From Tachypleus tridentatus (Eukaryota; Arthropoda; Merostomata; Xiphosura; Limulidae): a DNA stretch of 64,000 bases. The DNA lies in the NCBI RefSeq assembly GCF_004210375.1, contig NC_134831.1, positions 1,488,001 through 1,552,000 on the forward strand. The letters are read 5' to 3'. The notes under the pieces were generated by a model. That model made no database searches. It was not told where the DNA came from and saw nothing but the letters and a program-made list of their open reading frames with translations. The translations under genes were made by a program, and so were the position numbers. Of the stretch, positions 21,746-32,846 are shown piece after piece (positions within the stretch are counted from its first letter, which is position 1; every line of letters starts with the position of its first letter).

Positions 21746-21999
21746 TTTGTTTTGAATTTCGCGCAAAACTACACGAGGGCTATCTGCGCTAGTCATCCTT
21801 AATTTAGCAGTGTAAGACTAGAGGGAAGGCAGCTAGTCATCACCACCCACCGCCAACTCTTAGACTACTCTTTTACCAACGAATTGTGGTATTGACCGTC
21901 ACATTATAACGCCCCCACGGCTGAAAAGGTGAGCATGTCGGGGATTCAAACCTCGGATTACGAGTCGAGTGCCTTAACCCACCTGGCCATGCCGGGCCA
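21746..21999 (-). mobile_element. SINE family 1, near consensus
   Basis: The antisense copy carries GAATTTCGCGCAAAACTACA, CACCACCCACCGCCAACTCT, AACGCCCCCACGGCTG and GGCCATGCCGGGCC. A deletion shortens the AGCATGT...GGGGATT junction. Confidence 0.92.
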
Positions 22000-22042
22000 A
22001 AAGAGAAGGTACGTATGAAACAATATCTATCTGACCATTACA

Positions 22043-22170
22043 GTTGGTGGCTTAGTGGCAGATCTGCAGGCTTACGACCCTAAACATCTTGTTTTCCATA
22101 CCCGTGGTGAGGAGATCTCTTCTGTTTAACAGTAACCAAATCGTTCCAAGTGTTTTGTGTCATAGGTTCT
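22043..22170 (+). mobile_element. Possible diverged SINE family 3 copy
   Basis: GGTGGCTTAGTGGCAGATCT looks like a tRNA A-box region and CCATACCCGTGGTGAGGAG like the B-box end of family 3. The tail is unclear. Low-level resemblance only. Confidence 0.4.
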
Positions 22171-23030
22171 AAACATTTGGATTACGTATTGATCTAAGAT
22201 TGATTTTGCCTTCAGTTCTCTCGTTTATCTAATGGACCGAAGTTGTTTACATGTTTTGACGTTTCGCACTGAAAGGAATCACCCATGTGAAACGATTCTT
22301 CTTAAAGCACCGTTTTATATCTCAAGTCTGACGAAATAACCACGTGTCTTACACATGTTAGTGCTTGGTCTGGCTAAGGGCTTGTACAACATCACTCAAA
22401 CTTTCAAATAAAACGGTGACATAACGTGTCTCGTATTGAGAATGGATCTTAGCCTAGGACAATTAGTGATCGTTCATATTTAGAATAAACTGCCGAATAA
22501 TAGATATCCGTTTCGGGGACCATATCAAACACCCAGTGCTGAATGAACCCACCATTTCGCAGGGTCCTTCAAAAGTTAAGCCTAAGAGCGTATTTGCACG
22601 TGGGCTATTATTCTTCATATCACATACCAACTCGAGTATTTTTGCTGGACATTCTAAAGGTAATTCTACAGAGGCTAAGTGTTAATGAAAGGCCCTATTG
22701 GGAGTAACACTTTGTCACACTCACCGAAGCTTTGGATAAATCAGGTATTTTTACTTCTCTGTCCCTCATGCTCAGAAGACAGATGATTTATCATTACCGG
22801 TGGTAAAGGAGGTGTTGACGTGAATGGCAGTCACGTGGACACCACTTGAAACCATTTCGTTATTGGTTGCTTACTTAACGTGTGGTAACTTATGTTCCGA
22901 AAGCGATGTCATTGCGAGATGCGTCTCTATGAATTAAACAGCATTTCTCACATTGGGCACATTTAATATCATTTACTAATATTATAGACCATGATGACGA
23001 GAAACCCACTTGAAGCAAAAATGTATCACA
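22171..23030. other. Higher-GC unique stretch, unassigned
   Basis: Less AT-rich than its surroundings but without an open frame of useful length. It could be a decayed transposon or pseudogene. I recognise no protein similarity by eye. Confidence 0.3.
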
Positions 23031-23032
23031 AA

Positions 23033-23160
23033 ACGGCTGGTATATTAAAACTTTAATTAAAATAAAGTACAGAACAGCGTTTCGACCATCTTAGGTCATC
23101 TTCAGGTCGTCTTTATTTTAATTAAAGTTTTAATACCCATACCAGCTGTCTTGAGAATAC
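23033..23160. mobile_element. Fold-back retroelement terminus (copy 2) with hammerhead-like core
   Basis: The arms 23033-23067 and 23111-23149 are inverted complements. They include a perfect 24-bp stem (CTTTATTTTAATTAAAG... on the right arm), one mismatch and a 4-nt gap. The 43-nt loop read on the minus strand gives CTGAAGA, a GACC/GGTC hairpin, then GAAAC, like a hammerhead core. The outer flank CCCATACCAGC and TTGAGAATAC matches the element at 16388. A Penelope-like terminal repeat is my inference. Confidence 0.65.
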
Positions 23161-23575
23161 AATATTATAAATCGTAAGCTAAACTCCGCAAATGACATTG
23201 ACTCAGTCTAATTATATCAGAGGTGTATATAATTTGTTGCTTTTCAGACTTTTGTAGTGCATATTAGATAAACTTGGACATTCTGATAATAAAGTTAAGT
23301 AAGGGGGATGAAACGACTTATATTCTCCAGATAATAACTTAGTAGGTTTTTGTTACTTCAGCCAACATGTTGCTATTACGGCCTCATAAGCCCTAATGAA
23401 TACGCGAGACATTGAATGAAATACTTTTTTATTAGTATCTTGAAAATAAAAGTTATTCTTTTTTCCTAACGTTATTGCCAAAATGTTTTCGTACTACAAG
23501 CCCTGATGAAACCGCAATGGCGAAACTTTAGACCAAATAAAACATTTATTATTATTATATGGAAAGTAATGATCG
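23161..23575. other. Intergenic DNA, no feature seen
   Basis: Two similar phrases (CATAAGCCCTAATGAA near 23385, CAAGCCCTGATGAA near 23498) followed by ACATTGAATGAAA and GAAACTTTAGACC hint at a degenerate duplication. Nothing else was seen. Confidence 0.3.
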
Positions 23576-23837
23576 TTTTAGGTGGTTAGGACGCTCGACT
23601 CATAATCTGAGAGTCTCGTATTCGTATAACCCGTCACAACAAATGTGCTCGCCCTTTTAGTCGTGGAAGCGTTGTAATGTAACGCTCAGTCCCACTATTC
23701 ATTGGTAAAATAGTATCCCAAGAGTTGGCGGTGGGTGGTGATAACTAGCTACTTTCTCTCACTGTTAAATTATCGACGGCTAACGCAGATAGCTCTCGTG
23801 TAGCTTTGCGCGAAAATTCAAAACAAACAAACACACA
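23576..23837 (+). mobile_element. SINE family 1, 5' end truncated
   Basis: The copy starts at GGTGGTTAGGACGCTCGACT, so the A-box part is reduced. It carries GTTGGCGGTGGGTGGTGATA and the tail TTTGCGCGAAAATTCAAAAC. Confidence 0.9.
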
Positions 23838-23893
23838 GAGGTCGTTCCCCCCCCAACATTTTTACCAAAAAGTCAGTAGCTTATTGTTTTGTG

Positions 23894-23984
23894 CATTAAC
23901 ATATTGTGGCATTTCTCATGTTTCATTAACATATTGTGGCATTTCTCATGTTTCATTAACATATTGTGGCATTTCTCATGCTTC
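23894..23984. repeat. 30-bp tandem repeat, three units
   Basis: CATTAACATATTGTGGCATT followed by TCTCATGTTT occurs at 23894, 23924 and 23954 with one substitution in the last unit. It encodes a short repeated frame by chance (10 residues per unit) after the SINE tail. Confidence 0.95.
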
Positions 23985-24476
23985 ATTGTTCTCACAAACA
24001 AAAACCAACCACCTGAGTTACAGACATTTTAGAAACAAGTGGATGTTACGATATAATCTGTTTGAGTTTGCAGATGTTATTTCATACATATATTATTCCT
24101 CCTGGTGATACAAGCGAAAATGTTATGTTAGATGAATCCCGAATGGTGTTATGTTGCTATTTTGCTATTCCTTGTCCACTTATATTACAAATACTGATGT
24201 AAACGTAAAAGAAAAGCAAAAATATATGAAACAAAGTAAGAACAGAGAACAATCTCTCAAATAACTGTCTTGAAATATATTACACTGTAGCAGCCTGATC
24301 TATGTTCATGTAAACATCACTGCGTAAGGTCCAAATGGTTTAGAATATATGTTGGAAACAAATGTTGCTTTTTATCGAAACTTGAGTGGTTGACCAAAGT
24401 TTATGTTGTAAAGATGTACATGATTTGTTTCTTTGTTGTTTAGAAAACCTCGCGATGTTCTCTAAGCAATAACAGT

Positions 24477-24768
24477 CATCTAAAAAAATTGTTTGTTTGT
24501 TTTCATGAATTCCGCGCAAAGTTACACGAGGACTATCTGCGCTAGCTGTCCCTAATTTAGCAGTGTAAGACTAGAGGGAAGGCGGCTAGTCATCACCATC
24601 CACCGCCAACTTTTGGGCTATTCTTTTACCAACGAGTAGGGAGATTGACCGAACATTATAACGGCCTCACGGCTGAAAGGACGAGCATGTTTCGTATCAA
24701 GGAAATTCGAACCTCGAATTACGAGTCGAGCGCACTAAAACCTGGCCATACTGGGCCATCTAAAAAAA
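24477..24768 (-). mobile_element. SINE family 1, full length, with target-site duplication
   Basis: The antisense element spans about 24489-24756. CATCTAAAAAAA at 24477-24488 recurs at 24757-24768. The body shows CACCATCCACCGCCAACTTT, and the head ends in CTGGCCATACTGGGC. Confidence 0.9.
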
Positions 24769-24785
24769 ATATATATATTGTTCGT

Positions 24786-24862
24786 TTGTAATTAAGCACA
24801 AAGCTACACAATGGGCCATCAGAATATTGAATATCGGTTTCTAGCGTTGTAAGTCCTCAAAC
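24786..24862 (-). mobile_element. SINE family 3 fragment with internal deletion
   Basis: AATTAAGCACAAAGCTACAC and AATGGGCCATC give the antisense tail, and ATCGGTTTCTAGCGTTGTAA the tRNA-like part. The stretch in between is missing. Confidence 0.65.
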
Positions 24863-24883
24863 ATTCCTGTGTACCTGAGTCCA

Positions 24884-25424
24884 GTATGACCAGGTGGTAA
24901 GGCGTACGACTCGTAATCTGAGAGTTGCATGTTCGATCTGGGTCACACCTAACAAGCTCGCCCTTCCAGCCGTGGGAACATTATAATGTGACAATTAATT
25001 ACACTCTTCTTTGGTAAAATAGTAACACAAGAGTTGGCGGTTTGTGGTGATGACCAGCTGTCTTCCCTCTTGTTTTTGAATTTGTTTTGTTTGCTACACG
25101 AGGGCTATCTGCGCTAGTCGTCCCTAATTTAGCAGTGTAAGACAAGAGGGAAGGCAACTAGTCATCAACACCCATTGCCAACTCTTGGGCTATGCTTTGT
25201 TTTCCCAACAAATGGTGAGATTGACCACAACATTATAACGCCCCCACAGCTGAAAGAACAAACATGTTTGGTGTGACAGGGATTCGAACCCGCGACCCTC
25301 GGATTAGGAATCGAGTCTCTTAACCACCTGGCCATGCCGGGCCCCTATTGTTTTTAAGTGCTAAAGTAGGGACGACTAGATCATATACCTCTCATATAGC
25401 TTTGTGCGAAGTTGAAAACAAACT
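24884..25424 (+). mobile_element. SINE family 1 host copy interrupted by another SINE
   Basis: Plus-strand parts at 24884-25069 (GACCAGGTGGTAAGGCGTAC to CTGTCTTCCCTCT) and 25356-25424 (AAGTGCTAAAGTAGGGACGA to GCGAAGTTGAAAACAAAC) are consecutive in the family consensus. The gap between them holds an antisense copy. Confidence 0.9.
25070..25355 (-). mobile_element. SINE family 1 nested inside another SINE
   Basis: The antisense copy (about 25078-25347) has TTGTTTTT on both sides (25070-25077 and 25348-25355). Its B-box region GGGATTCGAACCCGCGACCC and head CTGGCCATGCCGGGCCCC are near consensus. Confidence 0.9.
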
Positions 25425-26814
25425 GCATAAGTTTCTATTTTTTATTTAACTAATTCATAATTCTGTTACTCATATGATAATAGTTTTAGTATTTTTGTTT
25501 TACCTATATCAGTGATTGGATAAAGTTTTCAGACTATCAATGCCTACATACTAACGAATAATCAACAACAGTGGTTAAGAAGCAAGATTTAATTTTACTT
25601 CATTGTTCGCCTAATTTCTCTTTTGAGAATGGATAAACGACGAGAAAAAAGTCTGATATTGAGCAAAATGCATTAGCCTCGAACAGACAAACTGTAATGG
25701 AGTTGCTAATATCTATTGTGCTTAGTAGAAACTCGTAGTGGGTCATCTATTAAGTGTCGTTTAAAATTATTATAAGCTATATTGTAATGTTTTAAGAGTC
25801 TTTTCTTCTAAATTATGTTAAACAATGTACGTCAGGCTTCCAGATGAAAGGACCTTGGTGGTATCAAGATGTGATAATTCATTGATAATTATTATACTGG
25901 TACAAGTTTCTCATTCCGAAATAACATCAGTATTTACAAAATAATAATTAAATGATACTATGAAATAAGAAACATATTATTTTTGTTGTGATTTCCGAGA
26001 AAAGCTCGAACAAATATCAGCACTGCAAGAGTATAAATTAATAAACACTTATAGACTGGAATTAAAGTGCATACATCACAATGATACTACACTAAACTAT
26101 TTATACTTATATCAGTCGGTAGTTTTATAACTAAATATTTTTTTTTCTCCCAAGAGACACGTTATTTACGTAATTCAAAGAAAGTTCTAAATAGCCAGCG
26201 ACGCGGCACTACAGAAAGACAGAAGTTTATGTATATTTTTATTGTTGTTGTTGGAGAACGCAAACTCCATCTATCACACGTCAAAACCAGCCGGTTTTGT
26301 TAGGTTGTCGGACTGTATCTAGAATGATCAATCAACCACATGTTAAGGTTGCTTCTATTCATTCTAAGCAATGAAACAAGTTTAGATGAATTACAAGGAA
26401 AGGAAGTCCAGACGCCAGTGCGTAAAATAGAAATAATAATTAAGTAAAAGAAGTAAAAAGGAGTTTGATGAAGAATTACAATAAAATCACAACTTTCCTT
26501 CTTAGTTTACCCACGGTTGTTATTTCGAACATTAAAATGTACGTGAATTTGTGCAGTCAGAGATTCATCTAACGTTCATTGTTATGAATAATGGGAGTTC
26601 TATTGTTTAGCTCTTTGGCTAAATTCACTGGCTACACGCTGCATCATATTTGAATGATATCACTCATTTCCAACGTGAAATACACAGACGACGTTTATCG
26701 GTAATTTTTAGGATCAACTGCGATATTGTTGGCATTTTCCTTAAAGTTATTCTGCATTACTCGAATGTAGAGATCTTAGAACCCCTTCCACAAGAATTCT
26801 GAGGTGGATCAGGG
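25425..26814. other. AT-rich intergenic DNA, no feature seen
   Basis: No recognised repeat family, array or supported frame. Confidence 0.5.
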
Positions 26815-26905
26815 TAAGTTTGGGGAGTGTATAACGCTTAAATTCGGAGCTCGATCCCTGAAATAGGTAAAGCACAGATGGCCTGTTATGCATTCTTCTG
26901 TTAAG
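26815..26905 (+). mobile_element. Possible diverged tRNA-like SINE fragment
   Basis: ATAACGCTTAAATTCGGAGC, a CTCGATCCCTGAAAT B-box-like region and AAAGCACAGATGGCCTG resemble the tRNA-like part and tail start of family 3. Weak match. Confidence 0.45.
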
Positions 26906-27828
26906 AAAAAGAGAAAATATAAATAGCTTTCAAAAATGTGTTTAAAAAGCAGATAGGTTCCTTATGGATTAGCAGATAGGTTCCTTATGGATTCTCAGTG
27001 GTAATTCTAGGGTCAAACAAACGTGCAGGTTTACAAAGAATCTTATGTTCTGTAAATAAGTGATAAAAGTTTTCATATACATTTAGGTTGAGGAAAACTA
27101 ATGTTTTGTACCAACTATATGTCTTTAGTTAATTGCATTTCATATTGGTTATATTTAATACGTACAGTTACAAAATCTGAGATAATTTTTTTAACTTCTA
27201 GTCAGACTCGCAGATTTCTTTTAAATACCTGTTTACTTGACTTACGTCCTTAATGGTTAACATAATGTAATTTTTCTTATGCACTTAAATAATGAGGTAG
27301 AATACATTTTATTGTATTATATGAAGCTCATAGTGATGAGATATTTTTTATTTCGTCAATTAATATCTCTAATGATTGAATTATATTCTATTTTGATTTT
27401 TATAAAATAAAAAACATATTTTACACTCCTATAATAGAAAACTGATAGGTGGCGCTGTTTTGTTTCTGAATTTTTGAAAAAGAACCTTATGAAATGTTTG
27501 AAAATAAATCGTTCGGGAGGGAGGAAGAGGTCAAATGTACCTGACCCTCCTGGGTATTTAACAACATCAATACCCAAATACCGACACAGTGAAACTTGAA
27601 AATAAACAGTGTGATAAGTTATTTAGTATGGCTTTCCGTTGTAAACTATTGTTTATTTGTACGTGTAAGAACAGTAGGATTTACTTAAATAATAATAAAT
27701 ATATTGAACTTACCCCACTAACTTTTATTAAGCTTATACAAATGGACATTGCAAAGTCAAATAATGATACTGCACAAAAAAAAAAATGCTAGAACGGATG
27801 CAATGTTCGATGATAATAAAAATTGTGT
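26906..27828. other. AT-rich intergenic DNA with a short direct repeat
   Basis: AGCAGATAGGTTCCTTATGG is repeated back to back near 26949-26992. Short frames on both strands are not recognisable. Nothing else was seen. Confidence 0.4.
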
Positions 27829-28068
27829 TTGTTTGTTTATAATTTCGCCCAAACTAAACTGCCCAATAGTTATATTGTTCATAATGTTGAAGTGATACAC
27901 TAGACGGAAGCAGCTGATCAACAGCATTCATGGAAAACTTCAAGACTCTCTAATCGAACAATGGGATTTGACAGTCACTCTGAAAACGCACCCACGGTTC
28001 CAGAGTTTGAAACACGAACCATGAACTCTCAGGTTTGTGTTCATAACCTTAAGGCACGTCTACGAAAT
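27829..28068 (-). mobile_element. Diverged SINE (subfamily with CAGTCACTCT motif)
   Basis: The antisense element has a TTTGTTTGTTTATAATTTCG tail, then CAACAGCATTCATGG and GATTTGACAGTCACTCTGAA, then AACGCACCCACGG. The same divergent body motif appears at 30845-31060, so this is a subfamily and not a random decay product. Confidence 0.7.
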
Positions 28069-28615
28069 TTTCGTTGAATGAGTAAAAAAAAAATTACCCA
28101 AACAGAAGTTTTCTATAGAGTGAAAAATATTTTATTTTCTACAGTTTCCATATATTCCAGCTGAAGAAGGACAAATAAACCCCCCATAAAACGAATATAT
28201 TTTCCCAGTTTTACTGAAATATCATTATATTGTCCCACTCATAAAGAGTAACAGTTGTTCCCGTGTTCTTAACATGAAATTATTTTCAATTACAATAACG
28301 TGTAGTCCATGTTCTGGGTGGGTGTTAACTTCTAACCTTCACATTGCTTTATTTGGAAGAAAGGGCGTGGTTCACTATCACGAAGGGACCACCTGACTCA
28401 TAACACAGGGTCATTTATTAATATTTTTGTTGCGTATTAATTTAACTTATGGCTATATTATGTTAAGTGACTTTTTTTACAAAGCACAGTGACGTTGCTT
28501 TGAACAAACTTAGGAGATTAAACGTTCGGAAGTACGAAGAGTAATTCTATTAATATTCTGAATTGGATAGTTATTCTACTCCGCCAGGTGGCCAGGTTAC
28601 GACAGCAGTGATTGG
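28069..28615. other. Intergenic DNA, no feature seen
   Basis: Ordinary AT-rich sequence between two SINEs. Confidence 0.5.
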
Positions 28616-28886
28616 TTTGTTTGTTTTGAATTTTTCGCAAAGCTACATGAGGGCTATCTGCGCTACCCGTTTCTAGTTTAGCAGTGTAAGACTAGAGGGA
28701 AGGCAGATAGTCACCACCCCCACCGCCAACTCTTGGGCTACTCTTTTACCAACGAATAGTGGGATTTACTGTAACATTATAACGTCCCCACGGCTGAAAG
28801 GACGAGCATATTTGGTGTGATGGGGATTCGAACCAGCGTCCCTCGGATTACGGGTCGATTGCCTTAACCACCTGGCCATGCCGGGT
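28616..28886 (-). mobile_element. SINE family 1, near full length
   Basis: The antisense copy carries GTTTGTTTTGAATTTTTCGC, CCCACCGCCAACTCTTGGGC, GGGGATTCGAACCAGCG and CACCTGGCCATGCCGGG. Confidence 0.93.
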
Positions 28887-29199
28887 CGCTGTAATTGCAC
28901 CTTCGCTATGTGAAGTTTCACAATTTCCAATACTGCACATTCAATATCCTGTACAGTAGTTGCTGTAGTCCAGCATATGTTTTTGTATACATAAGCTCTA
29001 TCTCAAGTGGCTTTGTCCTGTTTCTCTGTTAAATTTGCAGGCGAGATGAAACTTGAGCCTAAACCTTGTTATTCTTAGATGCACTTTGTTTTGATTTAAA
29101 ACCTCGTGATTTTGTCCATTAAGAATTCATTCCTTAATATTTCTAGTTCATATATTAAGTACAGTCGAGAGTGTCCTATTTGTCAGCGTGCTGATTTGT
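28887..29199. other. Intergenic DNA, no feature seen
   Basis: No repeat or supported frame. Confidence 0.4.
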
Positions 29200-29453
29200 G
29201 GAGCCGATCTTCTGTGGCTTGTGTCTCGTCACCGTCCAACATAAATATAAATCTCTTTCAGTGCTTTCGACCTGATGTGCGTTATACGAGTAACGCTCAG
29301 ATCTCACTGTTTGATCTGACGAGACTAATTCAATGGTTGGCGGTGGGTGGTCTTAACTAGTTGCCTTCTTTCAAGTCTAGTACATCCAAATTATTGAAGG
29401 CTAGCACAGATAGCTCTCATGAGGCTTTGCGCAAAATCCAACAAACAAAGCAT
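29200..29453 (+). mobile_element. Diverged SINE family 1 relative
   Basis: GGTTGGCGGTGGGTGGTCTT, GGCTAGCACAGATAGCTCTC and GCGCAAAATCCAACAAAC give the 3' half. The 5' half (from about 29200) is hard to align. Confidence 0.7.
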
Positions 29454-29995
29454 ACACTTAGCAGATCTGTACAAATATCAATACGCAAGCAATAATGTTA
29501 GAAAGATTATGCCTTACTAAGTTATTCAGACTCTTTACTCCCAGGGAAACTTTCATGTATTATCCTCCGACGATGGCCGTGGGAGGTTCGCAATTCAGCC
29601 CCTGCCGCGTTATTACAATTTTTTCATGCCCAACCTGAATGCGAGTGTACCAACCCTTGCCCTCGCGTGCTCTACTCCTTTTAAACTTGTTATTCAATGA
29701 TAGGCTTGGATTATATATTGGTGTTTGTTAGTCCGACAAAAAAATCACCGTGAATTTCACACAAGCAGTTGTCAGGTGTGTAATGGCGGTGAGGTACTTA
29801 TTCTTTGTAAAATGCCACAACTCCTACAAAGGCTTTTCTGGTTGCAACAATATATTCCTCCGCCACAGGTTTTCTACAAGATGCAGGAGGTTACGTTGAC
29901 AAATAATTACATCCTGATTAAAAAAACAACGACTTCACATTTAACTGCTTCCTCTTCCTTGCGAAACATTGACTGCAGTTTACAACTACGCTGGA
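29454..29995. other. Intergenic DNA, no feature seen
   Basis: Short frames occur on both strands near 29725-30134, partly inside the next SINE. None resembles a known protein. Confidence 0.4.
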
Positions 29996-30256
29996 CCTGA
30001 TGGTAGTTTTGGGGCACTTGACTCACAATCTTAGGGTAGCGGGTTCGAATCTTACCAAACATGTTTGTCCTTTCAGCCGTGGGGGCGTTATAAGTTAAGA
30101 CAATCCCACTATTTTTGGTAAAAGAGTAGCCCAAGAGTTGGCGGCGGGTGGTGATGATTAGCCGCCTTCCCTCTAGTCTTCCACTGCTAAATTAAAAACG
30201 GCTAGCGCAGTTAGCCCTCGTGTAGTTTTGCGCGAAATTAAAAAACAAACAAACAC
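29996..30256 (+). mobile_element. SINE family 1, 5' truncated
   Basis: GCGGGTTCGAATCTTACC, CCTTTCAGCCGTGGGGGCGT, GAGTTGGCGGCGGGTGGTGA and the tail GCGCGAAATTAAAAAACAAA. Confidence 0.92.
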
Positions 30257-30289
30257 CGCAACTGAGTCTCATAATTTTGATTGTTCTCT

Positions 30290-30462
30290 TCTAAAACGCC
30301 AACAAACATGCAATTCCCTCCATTGAAGCCCCCCGCTAGTACAGCGGTATGTCTTCGGATTTACAACGCTACAATCAGGGGTTCAATTCCCCTCGGTGGG
30401 CTAAGCAGATAACCCTTTGTGGCTTTGCTATACGAAAAACTCACACACACTCTAAAACGCCA
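30290..30462 (+). mobile_element. Short SINE family 2 with 12-bp flanking repeats and extra 5' sequence
   Basis: Family 2 (30329-30450) has the start CCCCGCTAGTACAGCGGTAT, B box GGGGTTCAATTCCCC and tail TCACACACAC. TCTAAAACGCCA occurs at 30290-30301 and 30451-30462, like a target-site duplication. About 27 non-SINE bases lie between the left repeat and the SINE start. Confidence 0.85.
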
Positions 30463-30697
30463 GGTGGTTAAGGCACTCGACTCGTAATCTGAGAGTTGCG
30501 AATTCGAATGCTCGCCCTTTCAGCTGTGTGAAACGTGACGGTCAATCCCACTATTCGTTGGTAAAAGAGTAGCCCAAGAGTTGGCGGTGGATGGTGATGA
30601 CTAGCTGCCTTCCCTCTAGTTTTACTGCTAAATTAGGGACAGCTAGCGCAGGTATCCCTTGTGTAGCTTTGTGCGAAATTCAAAAACAAATAAACAA
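30463..30697 (+). mobile_element. SINE family 1, 5' truncated
   Basis: It starts at GGTGGTTAAGGCACTCGACT directly after the family 2 element. The B-box region is partly deleted. The body GAGTTGGCGGTGGATGGTGA and tail GCGAAATTCAAAAACAAATA are intact. Confidence 0.92.
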
Positions 30698-30844
30698 CAA
30701 GAAAGGTTACGTAAACAATAAAGTTCAAATCTTGTTTGACGGTCAAGGTTACTGTCTTGTGAGGTCTTCCTGAAAGCCATGGCGCGGTATGCTGTTTATA
30801 ATTTATAACTTAAAAAACTGGGCGGCTAAAAGAGCCGTTGAATT

Positions 30845-31060
30845 TGTTTCAGACATTCGAGCAAAGCTACATAACGACCAACTGCGCTAGCCGTCTGAAA
30901 TGTTTAATTAACAGACTACAGGGAAGAATACTAGTCAACAGCACCCACCGCCAACTCTTGGGCTTTTCTAATCGAATAGTGAGATTTGAAAGTCACTCTT
31001 ATAACGCACCCATGACTCCGAAAGTCCAGCACATTAACCACTAGGCCATTCTCAGAGGCG
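30845..31060 (-). mobile_element. Diverged SINE (CAGTCACTCT-type subfamily)
   Basis: CAACAGCACCCACCGCCAAC, TGAAAGTCACTCTTATAACG and ACCACTAGGCCATTCTC on the plus strand give an antisense element. Its body matches the subfamily at 27829-28068 better than the main family. Confidence 0.75.
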
Positions 31061-32227
31061 AGACAGACAGATTGGAGCATGGATGTATAAAAAGATCCGT
31101 CAATGCTCTAGTAAGGAGTTTATTATGTCTGCTTGCTTAAAAAAACAGTTGAAGGCTACAGAAAGAATCTTATCACGCTTCATTTTCAGTTTTCTTGAAT
31201 TCTCTTTCGTAAGTGGTAAATACTTTATGAAGACACTTGTATTTTGTGCAAATTGACACATAAAAAATTGCATTTCGCGTGATCAATGAGTTTTGGATTA
31301 AGTGAACTACACGTGTTAGGCACCACGAATTTCTGTATTTTAAGTCCCTTTTTCTACGCCTCCTGGTTCAAAATGGGAACGTGTCAAACCTGTATTCAGT
31401 GGACGTGAAATATTTCTTCCTTCAGGCACGTGAGGACTAATGCTTTCCTGTCTCAGACAAGGCAACGACTTTAGGTTCTCATGAAGATTGTATGAACTAC
31501 TAAACTCAAGACTGTTGTTCGTAATGAAGAAAAAAAAATCGATTTTTCATTGATTGAATGCAACAAAAGAAAAACAGTCTATCACTGTATAGATATATAG
31601 CCGATTGAGTATGTTGTATATCATAGAGGGCGTTATGGATATTGAAACTCAGCACAGCATGAAACTGAAAAAGTCGTCCAAGGTGAATTTTGGAAAGAGA
31701 AGTTACTGTCAAATAACAATATATGCGTTTCAACAAAATTGTAATAAGTTTATTTACATCCTGACAGAAACGTACAGCCATGTAAAGGTGCGATTCTAAG
31801 AGCTTATGAGCGGAGGCAAAGACGAATACGTAATGATATGTTAATCACATTACGTCTGCCATATCCAGTGCCGACGAGACCTTTCGCACGGTATCAAGGC
31901 TCGTCATATCGGTTGGGATACGACGTGGGATCGAAAACATCTTCTACACGAAATGAACGTTTTTAAGAGAACTTAACGTGTGGTATATTTTATGATGTTT
32001 AAAAAAACTTGTACTTATTTCTCCTAAAACACTGAAACGGTGACGTCATGTTTGAACAATGAAAATTTCACTTTCTTGATTAAGAAAAAAATCTTTAGCA
32101 CATTTAAAAAAAATCATCCACATCCACCTTGAGTAACAGACGCACTCATCGATATTTTGTAAAGATTAAACGTTATTTATGAGATAACATTCCGATTAGT
32201 CAAAAATAATAAACTTCAACACTTTAA
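31061..32227. other. Intergenic DNA, no feature seen
   Basis: Contains short overlapping chance frames at 31506-31799. A slightly GC-richer patch near 31850-31960 has no recognisable content. Confidence 0.4.
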
Positions 32228-32340
32228 TTCTATCATCTCTCCATCTGTCTGTACTCATCTATCCATTCATCGATCTAACGACATACATTCCTCTAACTAT
32301 CTATTTACATACCATCCATTCATCTATAATCTATCTATCG
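32228..32340. repeat. Degenerate (ATCT/ATCC)n microsatellite
   Basis: Repeated CATC/ATCT/ATCC tetranucleotides with many interruptions, ending in ATCTATCTATCG. Confidence 0.75.
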
Positions 32341-32342
32341 AA

Positions 32343-32462
32343 AAAAGTTGGTGTTTTTCTTATCGCGAATCCAGATCGGACTATCTGCTGTATCCACTGA
32401 GGGGAATCAAACCCCTGATTTTAGCATTGTAAATCCGTAGACGTACCGCTGTCCCAGCTATC
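32343..32462 (-). mobile_element. Short SINE family 2, near full length
   Basis: The antisense copy: TTTTTCTTATCGCG tail, GGACTATCTGCTGTATCCAC, GGGGAATCAAACCCC B box, and TAAATCCGTAGACGTACCGC. Confidence 0.88.
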
Positions 32463-32846
32463 GAAACAAATAATGTAAGAAGTTTCAAATCGTTGGTTTT
32501 TCATATTTGAATGGGATGAATTCGTTTTAATCATTATGAACATTAGTTATAGTGAGGATGGATTGGACTCACTCCCTAGCTCAGAAGAATGCTAAGGAAA
32601 TATCCCCACCTGTATGAAACAAGGGGTAAAGAGAAGTAGAAACACTTTAAGGGGAGAACTGTAACAAGAAACATACGATTATATGCAAAAATTAGTCTTA
32701 AATGGTAAAAATTGAAATTGCGACTACGTGACGGTGACTTTTCTTCTCTAATATATGGTATAAAATACTGTACTTGATTGTAGATTTCTTACAGGTTTTT
32801 TAAGACATACACACCTCGTCCCTTTCCAGCCTACACATTTCCATTT
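32463..32846. other. Intergenic DNA, no feature seen
   Basis: AT-rich sequence without recognised content. Confidence 0.4.
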
